From assembly GCA_036417435.1 (NCBI GenBank), contig CM070903.1, forward strand, positions 59,868,001 through 59,932,000: a stretch of 64,000 nt of DNA, written 5' to 3'. The notes under the pieces are model-generated. The model did no database searches, was not told where the DNA came from, and saw only the letters and a program-made list of their open reading frames with translations. Source of the stretch: Inia geoffrensis. Its lineage: Eukaryota > Chordata > Mammalia > Artiodactyla > Iniidae. A program made the position numbers and the translations under genes. Positions within the stretch are counted from its first letter, which is position 1. Each line of letters opens with the position of its first letter. This document shows positions 13,293 through 24,399 of the stretch, piece after piece.

Positions 13293-14394
13293 TTAGATTA
13301 CTGTTTTAAATGGTGTCATAGTTCTTAGGCCTGATCGTAACAGAATGTAGTTTGTTGTTGTTGTTCACTATAGGAAGAAAGGAAATCACATTTAAGAAAA
13401 TTTCTGTACTTGAGGAAACAAAACCTTAGCACCCAACACAATGATGCTTACTAAAATTTTAATACAAATTTATCAAGTTGAATTTATTTAGTTTTATTTA
13501 AAATCAGGCAACCTGGTGGAGAATGCTGAGGGCCATTTAATATTATATGTAGAACTATGGGCTATTTCTGCCTCCGGCATTTCTGGAAATTTCAAGAAGT
13601 TTACTACATCTTTATTTCTACTCTTCTTAATGGAAACACACACACCCACATAAGTTCTTTTTGTAGTATCTCATTTATGACTATTTGTTTTTAGTCAGAG
13701 CTTCATAAATTTTTTCTCAGAAATATGTTGCCTCATCTTGCATTCTGTTTTCAGTTCCAGTATTTACAGAACACTGAACCCAAAAGAAACATGTAAGTGT
13801 GTATTCCAAGAACTTGTGGGAAAACTTTGCACTACCTCCAAAACACCCTTTACTTTGTCTGTGAAGTCTCTTCCTTAATGAGACCACAAACATTATGAGG
13901 GACTTTTGCATAGTAATCAGACCTGTGATCATGCTTCTTTATCTGCTGGTATGATTTATGAAGAAATCATACCTGATTTTATAAGGTTATTTATGATTCA
14001 TTCTTTTATTAACTCCTAACTCTCTTCTGGAAACTCTTTAAGGCATTTTTGTGAGAACAAATGAATAGCCTGAAGTCACATACCAGGCAGAGAACAGAGT
14101 CAAGGTTGTACAGTTCAGCCTCTGACTTTTCTGCTTAGGTTCTACACTGCCTTACATGCTCTTCCAAAGGACCACTTATTATGAAGTTTGTTAATCCTGA
14201 AGCATCTTTGCTGCAGATGAAAGTAAATGTATTAAAATAAACACATTTTAAAAGTAAGTCAATATATGTAGCATTTAGAACAGTGCCTGGCACATGGTAA
14301 GTGTTACAGAGACTCATTAAATTTTTAAAAATATATAAATATTAGCATGGTATAACATAGACTGCATTTGTTTTAACAGATACATCAAACATAC
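13293..14394. other. BTLA intron or downstream, nothing recognised
   Basis: AT-rich sequence between the large L1 and BTLA exon 4. A MIR-tail-like piece (CAGTGCCTGGCACATGGTAA) is at about 14278. There is no sign of the expected final BTLA exon. Confidence 0.5.
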
Positions 14395-14441
14395 CAGGTT
14401 ACTTTCCCTTCCTGTTATATCAGAAAGCTTCTTTTGTTCCC
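14395..14441 (-). CDS. BTLA: BTLA exon 4 (start of cytoplasmic tail)
   Basis: This is a 47-nt micro-exon starting the cytoplasmic tail. The acceptor is TTCCAG (14442-14447) and the donor starts GTATG (14390-14394). With one base from exon 3 it reads GEQKKLSDITGRESNL. Human BTLA has GKQNELSDTAGREINL at this place. Length (47 nt) and phase (1 in, 0 out) agree with the human exon as inferred from the cDNA. It is open. The next exon should begin Val-Asp and carry the Grb2, ITIM and ITSM tyrosine motifs. I searched for it by eye at 13293-14394 and 1-5015 and did not find it. Confidence 0.82.
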
Positions 14442-15962
14442 CTGGAATTCAAAAGGAGAAATAAGAACTTAAAAGGGGTAAAAAACAGTACAAAACAAAA
14501 TTCTTCCTCAATTCCCTATAAGTTAGGGTCATGTAAGAATAGGGGTTCTGGAATCAGATCACTATCTGCAATCTGAGGATTGAAATATAAGGATTGAAAT
14601 TCAGTCCTTAGAGCAGAGGTGGGATACCCCCTTACCCATGCTCACCCACTTGCATGCCATTGACAGCATCATTATTAGTCTGGGCTTGTCTATTTGCTGT
14701 CTAGCATGGCACACACACATCTGTTTGTGAGAATTCATGCTGCCCGTTTTGTTCATTGGTTCTTCACTTCTCACTCCAGAAAGGCATATCCAAGTGGAAG
14801 GGGCAGGACCTAGCACATCACTTTAAAAAGCCTGGGAATCCTTGTTCTGGGGACATTCTATACTTACTGCCACACACCCTGCTGTGCTGCCACCTACATA
14901 GTCAGGGTCTCGTACTTCACTTCAGATGGAGTAAATCAAAAGATTTACCCCTGACTTTTTTTTCTGAAGCTCCAGCTGCCAGAAGAAAGGTGGCAAAAAC
15001 TGGAGGGGGACCATGGAAAGAGCCTTGGAGTTGCAGATGTGGACTTGGAGTTACAGCGGAGTCCCTCATTATCCTGAGAAGGTTCTGGGCTCTGGAAGTC
15101 CTCACCACAAAACAGCAGAAACACTTTTGCTCAGACAAAGCTTTCTCTCATGGCAGAAATAAAGATTGCTCTGTCCAGCTTAGTCTCTATAGCTACACTG
15201 TGGCTGCTGCTGTTGTGGGGAAAGGGATTAGACAAGATGACAAGGGGGAAAAGGAAAGAGAGAGAGGACTGAGTTGGTTTTGACCTGAGCTAGACCAGAA
15301 GTTGCCATACATCTCTCTCTTACTGTCTTTCAGTGTTTGCTAGTGACATTGAGCGAATTCTTACAAAAACAGAATTGTTTTCAAAATATCACACCTCTCC
15401 CATCATAGCCAAACCCACATTTTTCAAATGCATTATTGTTGGGTGGGGATACAGTTCAAGCATGTGCTTATGATGGCAACAGTAAGCACACACATATGAA
15501 TTGCCTCTGGGGACACTGGGTCTTCATTTAGACAGGGGTGTGGATGACTGGCATGATGTGATGCGGCTGTAAAACACAGGATGAGACAAACTAACTCAAA
15601 TCAGACATGTTGATCCAAGAAATTATTTCAACCTCCCTTTCAACACCCTTAAAATTTAGAAGAGTTCCTCCTAAGATTGACACAAATAAAATGAATAAGT
15701 CCCAACAATATGCCTTCTTCACCACAACTCTGACTGGAGCACTGTGCTGTGCTTAGCATGCCTCATCATGACTAGAGGAGACCTGAATTAATCCATTTGG
15801 CTTTCTGGTGCAAAGATGAGTTGTCCCCTAGGAAATCATTGTCCACAGTTTATAGCAGAATAGCGTGTAAAAAGCCAACAGAAACCAGCTAAAAACCTAT
15901 CAGCCCTTGTAACTGAACCCCAAATGTGTGACACAGAGCAGCAGAGAGAAGATGGAACTCAC
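14442..15962. other. BTLA intron 3
   Basis: This intron separates exons 3 and 4. A plus-strand ORF at 14756-15283 (175 codons from a TTG) shows no recognisable domain and lies antisense to the gene. A weak MIR-like piece is near 14545. Confidence 0.6.
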
Positions 15963-16103
15963 CTCGGTGCAGTGTAAGGCAGGAGAATAGGTAGAAACAG
16001 GTAATGAATAGAGATAAAGCCCCCAAAGGAAGCAAATTATAAAGGGTCCATTGTTGGTCCACCATCTCTTCCTTGGAGGGTGGTCCTGAGGCATTCCTTG
16101 TAT
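15963..16103 (-). CDS. BTLA: BTLA exon 3 (stalk and transmembrane segment)
   Basis: This exon encodes the stalk and membrane anchor of BTLA. It is 141 nt, bounded by TTTCAG (acceptor, 16104-16106) and GTGAGT (donor, 15957-15962). With one base carried in from exon 2 and one left over it reads DTRNASGPPSKEEMV, then WTLYNLLPLGALSLF, then ITCFYLFSCLTLHR. Human BTLA has a matching stalk (SASERPSKDEM) and membrane segment (LLPLGG, CFCLF). A tract of about 20 hydrophobic residues spans LLPLG to FSCL. The exon is fully open, both splice sites are canonical, and phases (1 in, 1 out) match the family. It is about 18 kb from the Ig exon, and most of that distance is L1 sequence. Its good state contrasts with exon 2. 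Confidence 0.87.
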
Positions 16104-16374
16104 CTGAAATGTTAGTCAGTGCTAAAGACGGCTAGGAAATATGAGATACATTAGGTAACACCCTCTGAATTGTCAGAGCTTGAATGGAGTTCCAGCTGAT
16201 GCCTCTATTTCCCTTTCAAGAGGCTTCTCCCGAGAATCCCAGGACTCAGTACTCTCACCCACCTCTTGCTTTATTGCTGAGCATATGTGAATGACTCTAG
16301 GTTATAATTTATCTTTTGAAAAGTTTTTTATTCTGCTAGGGTTAATTCCCTGGAAAACAATATCCATAACAACT

Positions 16375-16565
16375 TTCAGAAAGCATTTTACCACACCCTT
16401 TCATTACATTGTCTTATTTAATTTTCATATTCACCACTTAAGAAAAGTAAGGAATATTTTTTATCCAGTCACTTGCCCTGAGAAGAGCAATTGTCCCAAG
16501 ACTTACCAAAGTCTGATAGCTAGTAAATGGCAGTTGGGACTCAAGCCAACATGCTTCTGAAACTA
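16375..16565 (+). mobile_element. MIR-like ancient SINE
   Basis: The text follows the MIR pattern: TTAATTTTCATATTCACCAC, then GATAGCTAGTAAATGGCAG near the core, then GACTCAAGCCAACATG. It is heavily diverged and lies near BTLA exon 3. Confidence 0.65.
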
Positions 16566-17710
16566 AATTGAAGTTCATTTAACACAGTGCCTTTTTGTTG
16601 TATCATAACCCTAATATCTCCAAATACTTTTATTATCTTCAGATACCTTTGGTATCTCCAGATATGCTTCCCTGGGCATACAGCTGGTTCCCATTGCTAC
16701 TGATCAATGTTAATGTGCATTAAGGCCCTTTTTGTTCATGATAGGTTGCAACTTACTAGTGGGTTGTGGAACAATGTAACAAATAAAAAATAACTTCAAA
16801 AAATGAAACATAACAAAATAGAAAATATCAGAATTCACTGCATATCTTTCGATTTTGTACTTGTGTTAATATTTTTTATGTAGGAAAGCTTTATTTCTAG
16901 ATATATTAACATAGTTATATATTCCTTCCCCATATACTTGTTTTTGGGGTAAATGTGGTCACGGGCTACTGGATCTGGGCATGAAATGGTTTGGTAATTG
17001 AGCGGTAACAAATGCTGTATTGTTCATGCGCAGCTATTGTTTAGGTTGGGCAAGCAGCCAAATCATTACCAAGAGTGACAAACTTGGCTGTCTGGGGGAG
17101 GGGAATGGATAAGAATAGGGACTAAGATTTCCACAACAGATAACCTAATACAGACAAATCCACTCAATTAAGAAGATGCAACTTGTATTACTTTCCAATC
17201 ACTTAACAATCTACTTTCCTTAATGTTATTTGGCAAGCTTGATACTTACTTATAAGAGAGTGTTCTGAAGTATTTTGAGTCCATTTTGAAATAGAAAGAC
17301 AAGATAAAGAATTGAAATTGAATGTGAAAACAATGAGGATTATACTCAGGTGTGTCCAAAATCAGAGCTAGTCTCTGAGAAGACTCCTGCATTTACATAC
17401 TAACAGGTAATCCAATAATCCAGCTGAAAGGCAATTTGCAAAATTTGTAGATCATCACCTCAAGATCATGGACACAAAGTAAATCCCTGGGTTTATTTTG
17501 GATCTCAAACACAGACTGTATAAATGCAACACAATCTTCCTCTCTCTGCTTTGACTCCCTCTTTCCCACTCCTTAAGTATAAGGACACAATTCAGCCTAT
17601 ATGACACCCTTTGGCGCTTGAATAACAAGATGAACATTCAGCAGGTGTCCCAAGTGAGTATAAAAGGCCATGAGGAAAGAAGGCTTTTGACATGGTGGGA
17701 ACTAACTGTG
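16566..17710. other. BTLA intron 2, unique part
   Basis: AT-rich, no repeat or exon recognised. Confidence 0.5.
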
Positions 17711-17728
17711 AAATAAAGATTGTGCTTC

Positions 17729-18688
17729 CTCATGAAAAGCTGCTCAACATCACTAATTATTAGAGAGATGCAAATCAAAACTACAATGAGGTATCACCTC
17801 ACACCAGTTAGAATGGGTATCATCAGAAAATCTACAAACAACAAATGCTAGAGAGGGTGTGGAGAAAAGGGAACCCTCTTGCATTGTTGGTGGGAATGTA
17901 AGTTGATACAACCACTATGGAGAACAGTTTGGAGTTTCCTTATAAAACTAAAAATAGAATTACCATAGGACCCAGCAATCCCACTACTGGGCATATACCC
18001 AGAGAAAACCATAATTCAAAAAGACACATGCACCCCAATGTTAATTGCAGCATTACTTACAGTAGCCAGGTCATGGAAGCAACCTAAATGCCCATTGACA
18101 GACAAATGGATAAAGAAGATGTGGTACATATATGCAATGGAATATTACTCAGACATAAAAAGGAATGAAATCAGGTCACTTGTTGAGACATGGATGGATC
18201 TAGAGACTGTCATACAGAGTGAAGTAAGTCAGAAAGAGAAAAACAAATATCATATATTAACGCATATATGTGGAACCTAGAAAAATGGTACAGATGAACC
18301 GGTTTGCAGGGCAGAAATTGAGACACAGATGTAGAGAAGAAACATATGGACACCAAGGGGGGAAAGTGGCAGGGGGTGGCAGTGGGGGTGTGATGAATTG
18401 GGTGATTGGGATTAACATGTATACACTGATGTGTATAAAATTGATGACTAATAAGAACCTGCTGTATAAAAAAATAAAATTAAATTAAAAATTCAAAAAA
18501 AAGAATGGATAAACAACAAGGTCATACTGTATAGCACAGGGAACTATAGTCAATATCTTGTGATATACCATAATGAAAAAAATATGAAAAAAATAATGTA
18601 TACATAGGTATAACTGAATCACCTTGCTGTATACCTGAAGCTAACACAACTATACATGAATAAAATAAATTTTTTAAAGTAAAAAAAT
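17729..18688 (+). mobile_element. 5'-truncated L1 with two successive 3' ends
   Basis: This is a plus-strand L1 fragment between 18-bp direct repeats AAATAAAGATTGTGCTTC (17711-17728 and 18689-18706). It starts in late ORF2 (AACATCACTAATTATTAGAGAG) and keeps the C-terminal text WIKKMWYIYAMEYYSDIK. It reaches a first 3' end with an A-rich tail near 18470-18503, then continues with a second, different L1 3' end (ACTGTATAGCACAGGGAACT through CACAACTATACATGAATAAA) and a second A-rich tail. Both lie inside one target duplication. Confidence 0.85.
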
Positions 18689-19122
18689 AAATAAAGATTG
18701 TGCTTCTCACCCTGCTCACTCATAAACCCCCCACTTTCCTGCTAAGATGGCTTTGTGAAGCTCCTAATCAGGGATTGACCAAAGGCAGGTTGGAGAGGAC
18801 AGAGTTGCAGGCCAGTGTGTGTTTCAGTGGCTGTTCTATTGACTTTCCCCCCAGGACTTTGCTCTGCAAAGTGCTTTTCTTTCTTCTGAGAGATAATTGT
18901 TTCCCCAACAGTATCCAAACCCCCACTCTGTCACAACCATGTTTTCACATGGACCAATTATTAACTTGAACATAAAAAGCAAAGCAGAGTCAGATATAAA
19001 AACAGGAAAATTCCCAATACCTCCTAAGAAAGATATTTCAAGGGGAAAAATGAAAGATTTTCTATCATACCTCCAAAATTTATTTACTAAAAGCATGGTC
19101 CTGAAATATAGTTTCAGAGTAT

Positions 19123-19480
19123 ATATTTTTTTAAATAAATAAATTTATTTATTTATTTTTGGTTACATTGGGTCTTCATGGCTGTGCGTGGGCTTTCTCT
19201 ATTTGCAGCAAGCAGGGGTACTCTTTGTTGTGGTGAGCAGGCCTCTCATTGTGGCGGCTTCTCTTGTTGCAGAGCACAGGCTCTAGGCACGCAGGCTTCA
19301 GTAGTTGTGGCTCATGGGCTCAGTAGTTGTGGCTTGCGGGCTCTAGAGCACAGGCTCAGTAGTTGTGGCACACGGGCTTAGTTGCTCTGTGGCATGTGGG
19401 ATCTTCCCAGCCCAGTGCTTGAACCCATGTCCCCTGCATTGGCAGGTGGATTCTTAACCACTGTGCCACCAGGGAAGTCC
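19123..19480 (-). mobile_element. Long CHR-type SINE
   Basis: This is the long form with repeated TAGTTGTGGC units. Its tRNA-like head is at the right (CCACTGTGCCACCAGGGAAG). It is flanked by TCAGAGTAT at 19114-19122 and 19481-19489. Confidence 0.92.
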
Positions 19481-19489
19481 TCAGAGTAT

Positions 19490-20529
19490 GTTTTTCTCCT
19501 CACCTCATACTCAGTTCATTGAGTACTCCCTGGTTCATAAAGAAAATAATTTTTCTTTGACACTCTTCCCATTATGTTTGTTTTCATCACGCCATGAAAG
19601 GAAAATCCACACCCAATGCAAAGACAATTTCTAAGTAATTCATTTGACTATTGTGAAGGAAGCAAGAATGATCCAAAGAAATATGGCACAGTTCCTCCTT
19701 GCCAGTATATCATAACCCTTCATGGAATAAAAGACATTTCCCCACATTTCTATAGTACAAAGAAATCTGTGATAAATGCGAGGAAAAAAACCTTAAATGG
19801 CATAAAATTACTAGAAAATAGAAATCACTTCCTCTAGTGTAAACATAGAAGGCTTCATAAAGAATTAGGAAATGAGCTGGGCTTGACAGAAGAGGTATAA
19901 TTTTGATAGGTGGAGACAGATTGGTGTGAGTCCAGTAGTGTAAGCACTGGGTGTGTTCTTCACAGACTCAATAAAAGAGTGGCTTTATGAAATAAGTTTA
20001 TTAGGCAAATTAAGTATATTAGGAAGACTTCTGGCTGAAATGAGCCAAAAGTGGGAAAACTTTAAAGACAAGGAGTTCATAAAACTAATTGTAATTTCAG
20101 AAGGAAGATAGTGAACATCTGAGATGATCATGAAGCTCCAGGAGGGAACCAATCACAGAGTGGAAGGCTGTTCACAGGCAAGAGTAGAAGATCAACGCAA
20201 AGTCCTGATGAATTCCTAATAGGCTCAGAAGCATTAATCATCAGTGTGATAAGAAAGGGGGTGATAAGAAGGTGGGAGAGTAGAAAATTAGAAGAGTAAA
20301 AATCTTCAGAGAGAACTTAAAAGGCCCTTCATGTCTTCTACACTGCTCTTAGACTTCCCCTCTCACTACTTCATCCTTCACACTCTTTGTTCCAGTCATT
20401 CCCTAGAGGCATTGGGTTTAGGAGGGAATGTTGCCTCACTTCCCTCTGAAGTTAGGCCCCCTCCTCCCCAAGGGAGACAGATTGTAGGTCCCAATTTCAT
20501 CTCTGACTTAGTTAACACTTATCCTTACC
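19490..20529. other. BTLA intron 2, unique part
   Basis: No recognisable gene or young repeat; it runs up to a plus-strand L1. Confidence 0.5.
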
Positions 20530-23192
20530 AAACCATTCCAAAAAATTGCAGAGGAAGGAAAGCTTCTGGACTCATTTTATAAGGCCAGTAATATCCTGAT
20601 AGCAAAACCAGACAAGAATATTACAAGAAAAGAATATTTTAGGGCAATATTCCTAATGAACATAGATGCAAAAATCATGGTGTATGATCCTGTTACAAAA
20701 ACAAAGATATCAGAAAAAAGGGGAAAATTATGGCCAATATCAATGTTAAACATAGATGGAAAAATCTTCACAAATGTATTAGCAAACCAAATCCAACAAT
20801 ACATTAAAAGGATCATACACCATGATCAAGTGGGATTTTTCCCATGGATGCAAGGATGGTTCAATATCTGCAAATCAGTCAGCATGATACACCACATTAA
20901 CAAATTGAAGAATAAAAACCATGTGATCATCTCTGAACAGATTCAGGAAAAGCTTTTGACAAAATTCAACATCCATTTCTAATAGAAATGCTCTACAAAG
21001 TAGGTATGGAGGGAACATACCTCAGCATCATAAAGGCCACATATAAGAAGTCCACAGCTAACAACATATTCAATGGTAAAAAGCTGAAAGCATTTCTTCT
21101 AAGATCAGGAAAAAGACAAGGATACCCACTCTCTTCATTTTTATTCAACATAGTATTGGAAGTCCTAGCCACAGAAATCAGACAAGAAAAAGAAATAAAA
21201 GGAATAAAATTGGAAAGAAGTAAAACTGTTGCTGTTTGTAGATGATATGATACTATACATAGAAAATCCTAAAGACAACACCAAAAAGCTGCTAAAGCTT
21301 ACCAGTGAATTTGGTAAAGTTGCAGGACACAAAATTAATATACAGAAATCTGTTGCATTTCTATACACTAACAACAAACTAACAGAAAGAGAAATTAAGG
21401 GACAATCACATTTACAATCTCATCAAAAAGAGTAAAATACCTAGGAATAAACCTACCTAAGGTGGTAAAAGACCTGTGCCCAGAAAATTATGACACTGAT
21501 TAAAGAAACTGAAGATGACATAAACAGATGGAAATATATACCATATTCTTGGATTGGAAGGATTAATATTGCTAAAATAACCATACATACCATACTATTC
21601 AATGTAATCCCTATCAAAATACCAATGGCATTTTTCACAGAACTAGAACAAATAATTTTAAAATTCGTATGGAAACACAAAAGACCCTGAATAGCCAAAG
21701 CAATCTTGAGAGAGAAGACCACCACAAAGCTATAGTAATCAAAACAGTACAGTGGTGGCACAAAAACAGACACATAGATCAATGGAATAGAAACAAATAC
21801 ATTCACTTATGGTCAATTAACCTATGGCAAAGGAGGAAAAAAACTATACAGTGGGGAAAAGAGAGCCTCTTCAATAAGTGATGTTGGGAAAACTGGACAG
21901 TTACATGTAAAATAATGAAATTAGAACATTCTGTAACACCATATACAAAAAATAAACTCAAAATGTATTGAAGACCTAAATGTGAGGCTAAAACCCACAA
22001 AACTCTCAAAGAAGACATGTGCAGAACACTCTTTGATGTAAATTATAGCAAGTTTTTTTTGGATTTGTCTCCTAACTCAAAGGAAACAAAAGCAAAAATA
22101 AACAAATGGGAGCTAATTAAACTTCAAAGTTTTGCACAGCAAAGAAAACCATTGACAAAACAAAAAGACAACCTAATGAATGGGAGAAAATATTTGCAAT
22201 GATATGACAGACAAGGGGTTACTATCCAAAATATATAAACAGCTCATACAGTTCAACATAAAAAAAACAAACAACCCAATTTAAAAATGAGCAGAAGATC
22301 TCAATGGGCATTTTTCCAAAGAAGTCATAGAGATGGCCAATAGGCACATGAAAGATGCTCAACATTACTCAACATCAGTGAAATGCAAATCAAAACCACA
22401 GTGAGTTATCACCTCATACCTGTCAGAATGGCTATCATCAAAGAGACCACAAATAACAAACGTTGGTGAGGATGTGAAGAAAAGAGAACCCTTGTACACA
22501 GTTGGTGGGAATGTAAATTTGTGCAGCTACTGTGGAAACCAGTATGAAGGTGCCTCAAAAATCTAAAAATAGAATTACCATATGCCCCAGCAATTCCACC
22601 TCCACATATATATCTGAAGAAAACAAAAACACTAATTTGAAAAATACATACATCCCAAAGTTCATAGTCACATTATTTACAGTAGCCTAGATATAGACAC
22701 AACCTAAGTGTTCATCACCAGATAAATGGATAAAGAAGATGTGGTATACAATGGAACACTACTCAGCTATTAAAAGAATGAAATTTTGCCATTTGCAACA
22801 GTATAGCTAGACTTGGAGAATATTATGCTTAGTGAAATAAGTCATACAGAGAAAGACAAATGCTGTATGTTATCACCTATATGTGTAATCTAAAAATAAA
22901 CAAATGAATGTAACAAAACAGAAACAGACTCATAGATAATAGAGAACAAACGGGTGGTTAACAATGGGAAGAGTGAAGGAAGGAGGGGCAAAATAGGGTA
23001 GGGAATTAAGAGGTACAAATTGCTATGTATAAAATAAATAAGCTACAAGGATATATTGTACAGCACAGAGAATATAAACAATATTTAAAATAATTATAAA
23101 TGCTGTATAATCTATTACAATTTTGAATCACTCTGTTGAACACTTGATAAGAACGTAACGTTGCAAATCAACTATATCTCAATTTAAAAAGT
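20530..23192 (+). mobile_element. Old L1 fragment, plus strand
   Basis: This is decayed LINE-1 ORF2 and 3' UTR. Open pieces include 20656-20982 (text like [35 protein letters not shown]), 20988-21245 ([20 protein letters not shown]) and 21229-21435 ([14 protein letters not shown], from the RT active-site region with FVDD for FADD). The 3' end near 23192 reads AACTATATCTCAATTTAAAAAG. No continuous ORF remains. Its left edge is approximate. Confidence 0.85.
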
Positions 23193-23195
23193 GCA

Positions 23196-24038
23196 ACCGT
23201 CACCACTATCTAGTTTCAGAATATGTTCATCACCCCAAAAGGAAAACACAATACCCATTAAGTAGTCACTCCCCATTCTCCCTTTCTCTCAGCCCCTGGC
23301 AACCATCACACTTTCTATCTCTATGGATGTTTCTATTCTAGGTATTTCATATAAAGAGAATCATACAATATGTAATCTTTTCTGTCTGGGGTCTTTTACT
23401 TAGGATATTGTTTTTGACATTCATCTATGTTATATACTGTACTAGCATTTTATTCCTTTTCATGGATGGATAATATTCCATTGTATGGATATACCACATT
23501 TCCTTTATCTATTTATCAGTTAAAGAACATTTGGGTTTTTCTACTTTTAGGCTGTTGTGGACAGTGCTGCTATAAACATTTATGTACATGTTTTTTTGTG
23601 GATATGTATTTTCATTTCACTTGGGTATTTTCCTAACAATGGAATTACTGGGGCTTATGGTAACTATGTTTAACCTTTTGAAGAACTGCCAGACTGTTTT
23701 CCAAAGCAGCTGCATTAGTTTGCATTCCCATCAGCAATGTATAAGGATTTCAGTAGTCCATATTCTTGCCAATACTTGTTATTTACCATGAAAAAAGAAA
23801 TTCTAGTTTCCCCCGTGAGTGTGAAGTGGTATTTCATTGTGGTTTTAATTTGCATCCCCATAATAACTAATTACATTGAGCATTATTTCCTATGTTTATT
23901 AACCATTTATATATCTTGTTTAAAGAAATGTCCATTGAAGTATTTGCCCATTTTTTAATTGGGTTGCTTGTCTGTTTGTTTCTGAGCTGCAAGAATTCTT
24001 TATATTCTGGGTGCTAGTCCCTCATCAGATATATGATT
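23196..24038 (-). mobile_element. Older L1, left part, split by a younger L1
   Basis: This is an old LINE-1 3' region on the minus strand. The text runs through typical L1 3' sequence (CATTCCATTGTATGGATATACCAC-like and CAGCCCCTGGCAACCATC) and reaches TCAGATATATGATT, where the younger L1 was inserted. It continues on the far side at 31338. It is more diverged than the two large L1 copies. Confidence 0.8.
24025..24038. repeat. Target site duplication, left copy (second large L1)
   Basis: TCAGATATATGATT is identical to 31338-31351. Confidence 0.9.
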
Positions 24039-24399
24039 TTTTTTTAACATCCTTATTGGAGTGTAATTCCTTTACAATGGTGTGTTAGTTTCTGCTTGAT
24101 AACAAAGTGAAACTGTTATACATATATCCCAATATCTCTTTCCTCTTGCTTCTCCAGCCCTCCCACCCTCCCTATCCCACCCCTCTAGGTGGTCACAAAG
24201 CACCAACCTGATCCCCCTGTGCTATGTGGCTGCTTCCCACTAGCTATCCATTTTATATTTCGTAGTGTATATATGTCCATGCCACTCTCTCACTTTGTCA
24301 CAGCTTACCTTTACCCTTCCCCGTATCCTCAAGTCCATTCTCTAATAGGCCTGCATCTTTATTCCCATTTGCCCCTAGGTTTTTCATGACCTTTTTTTT

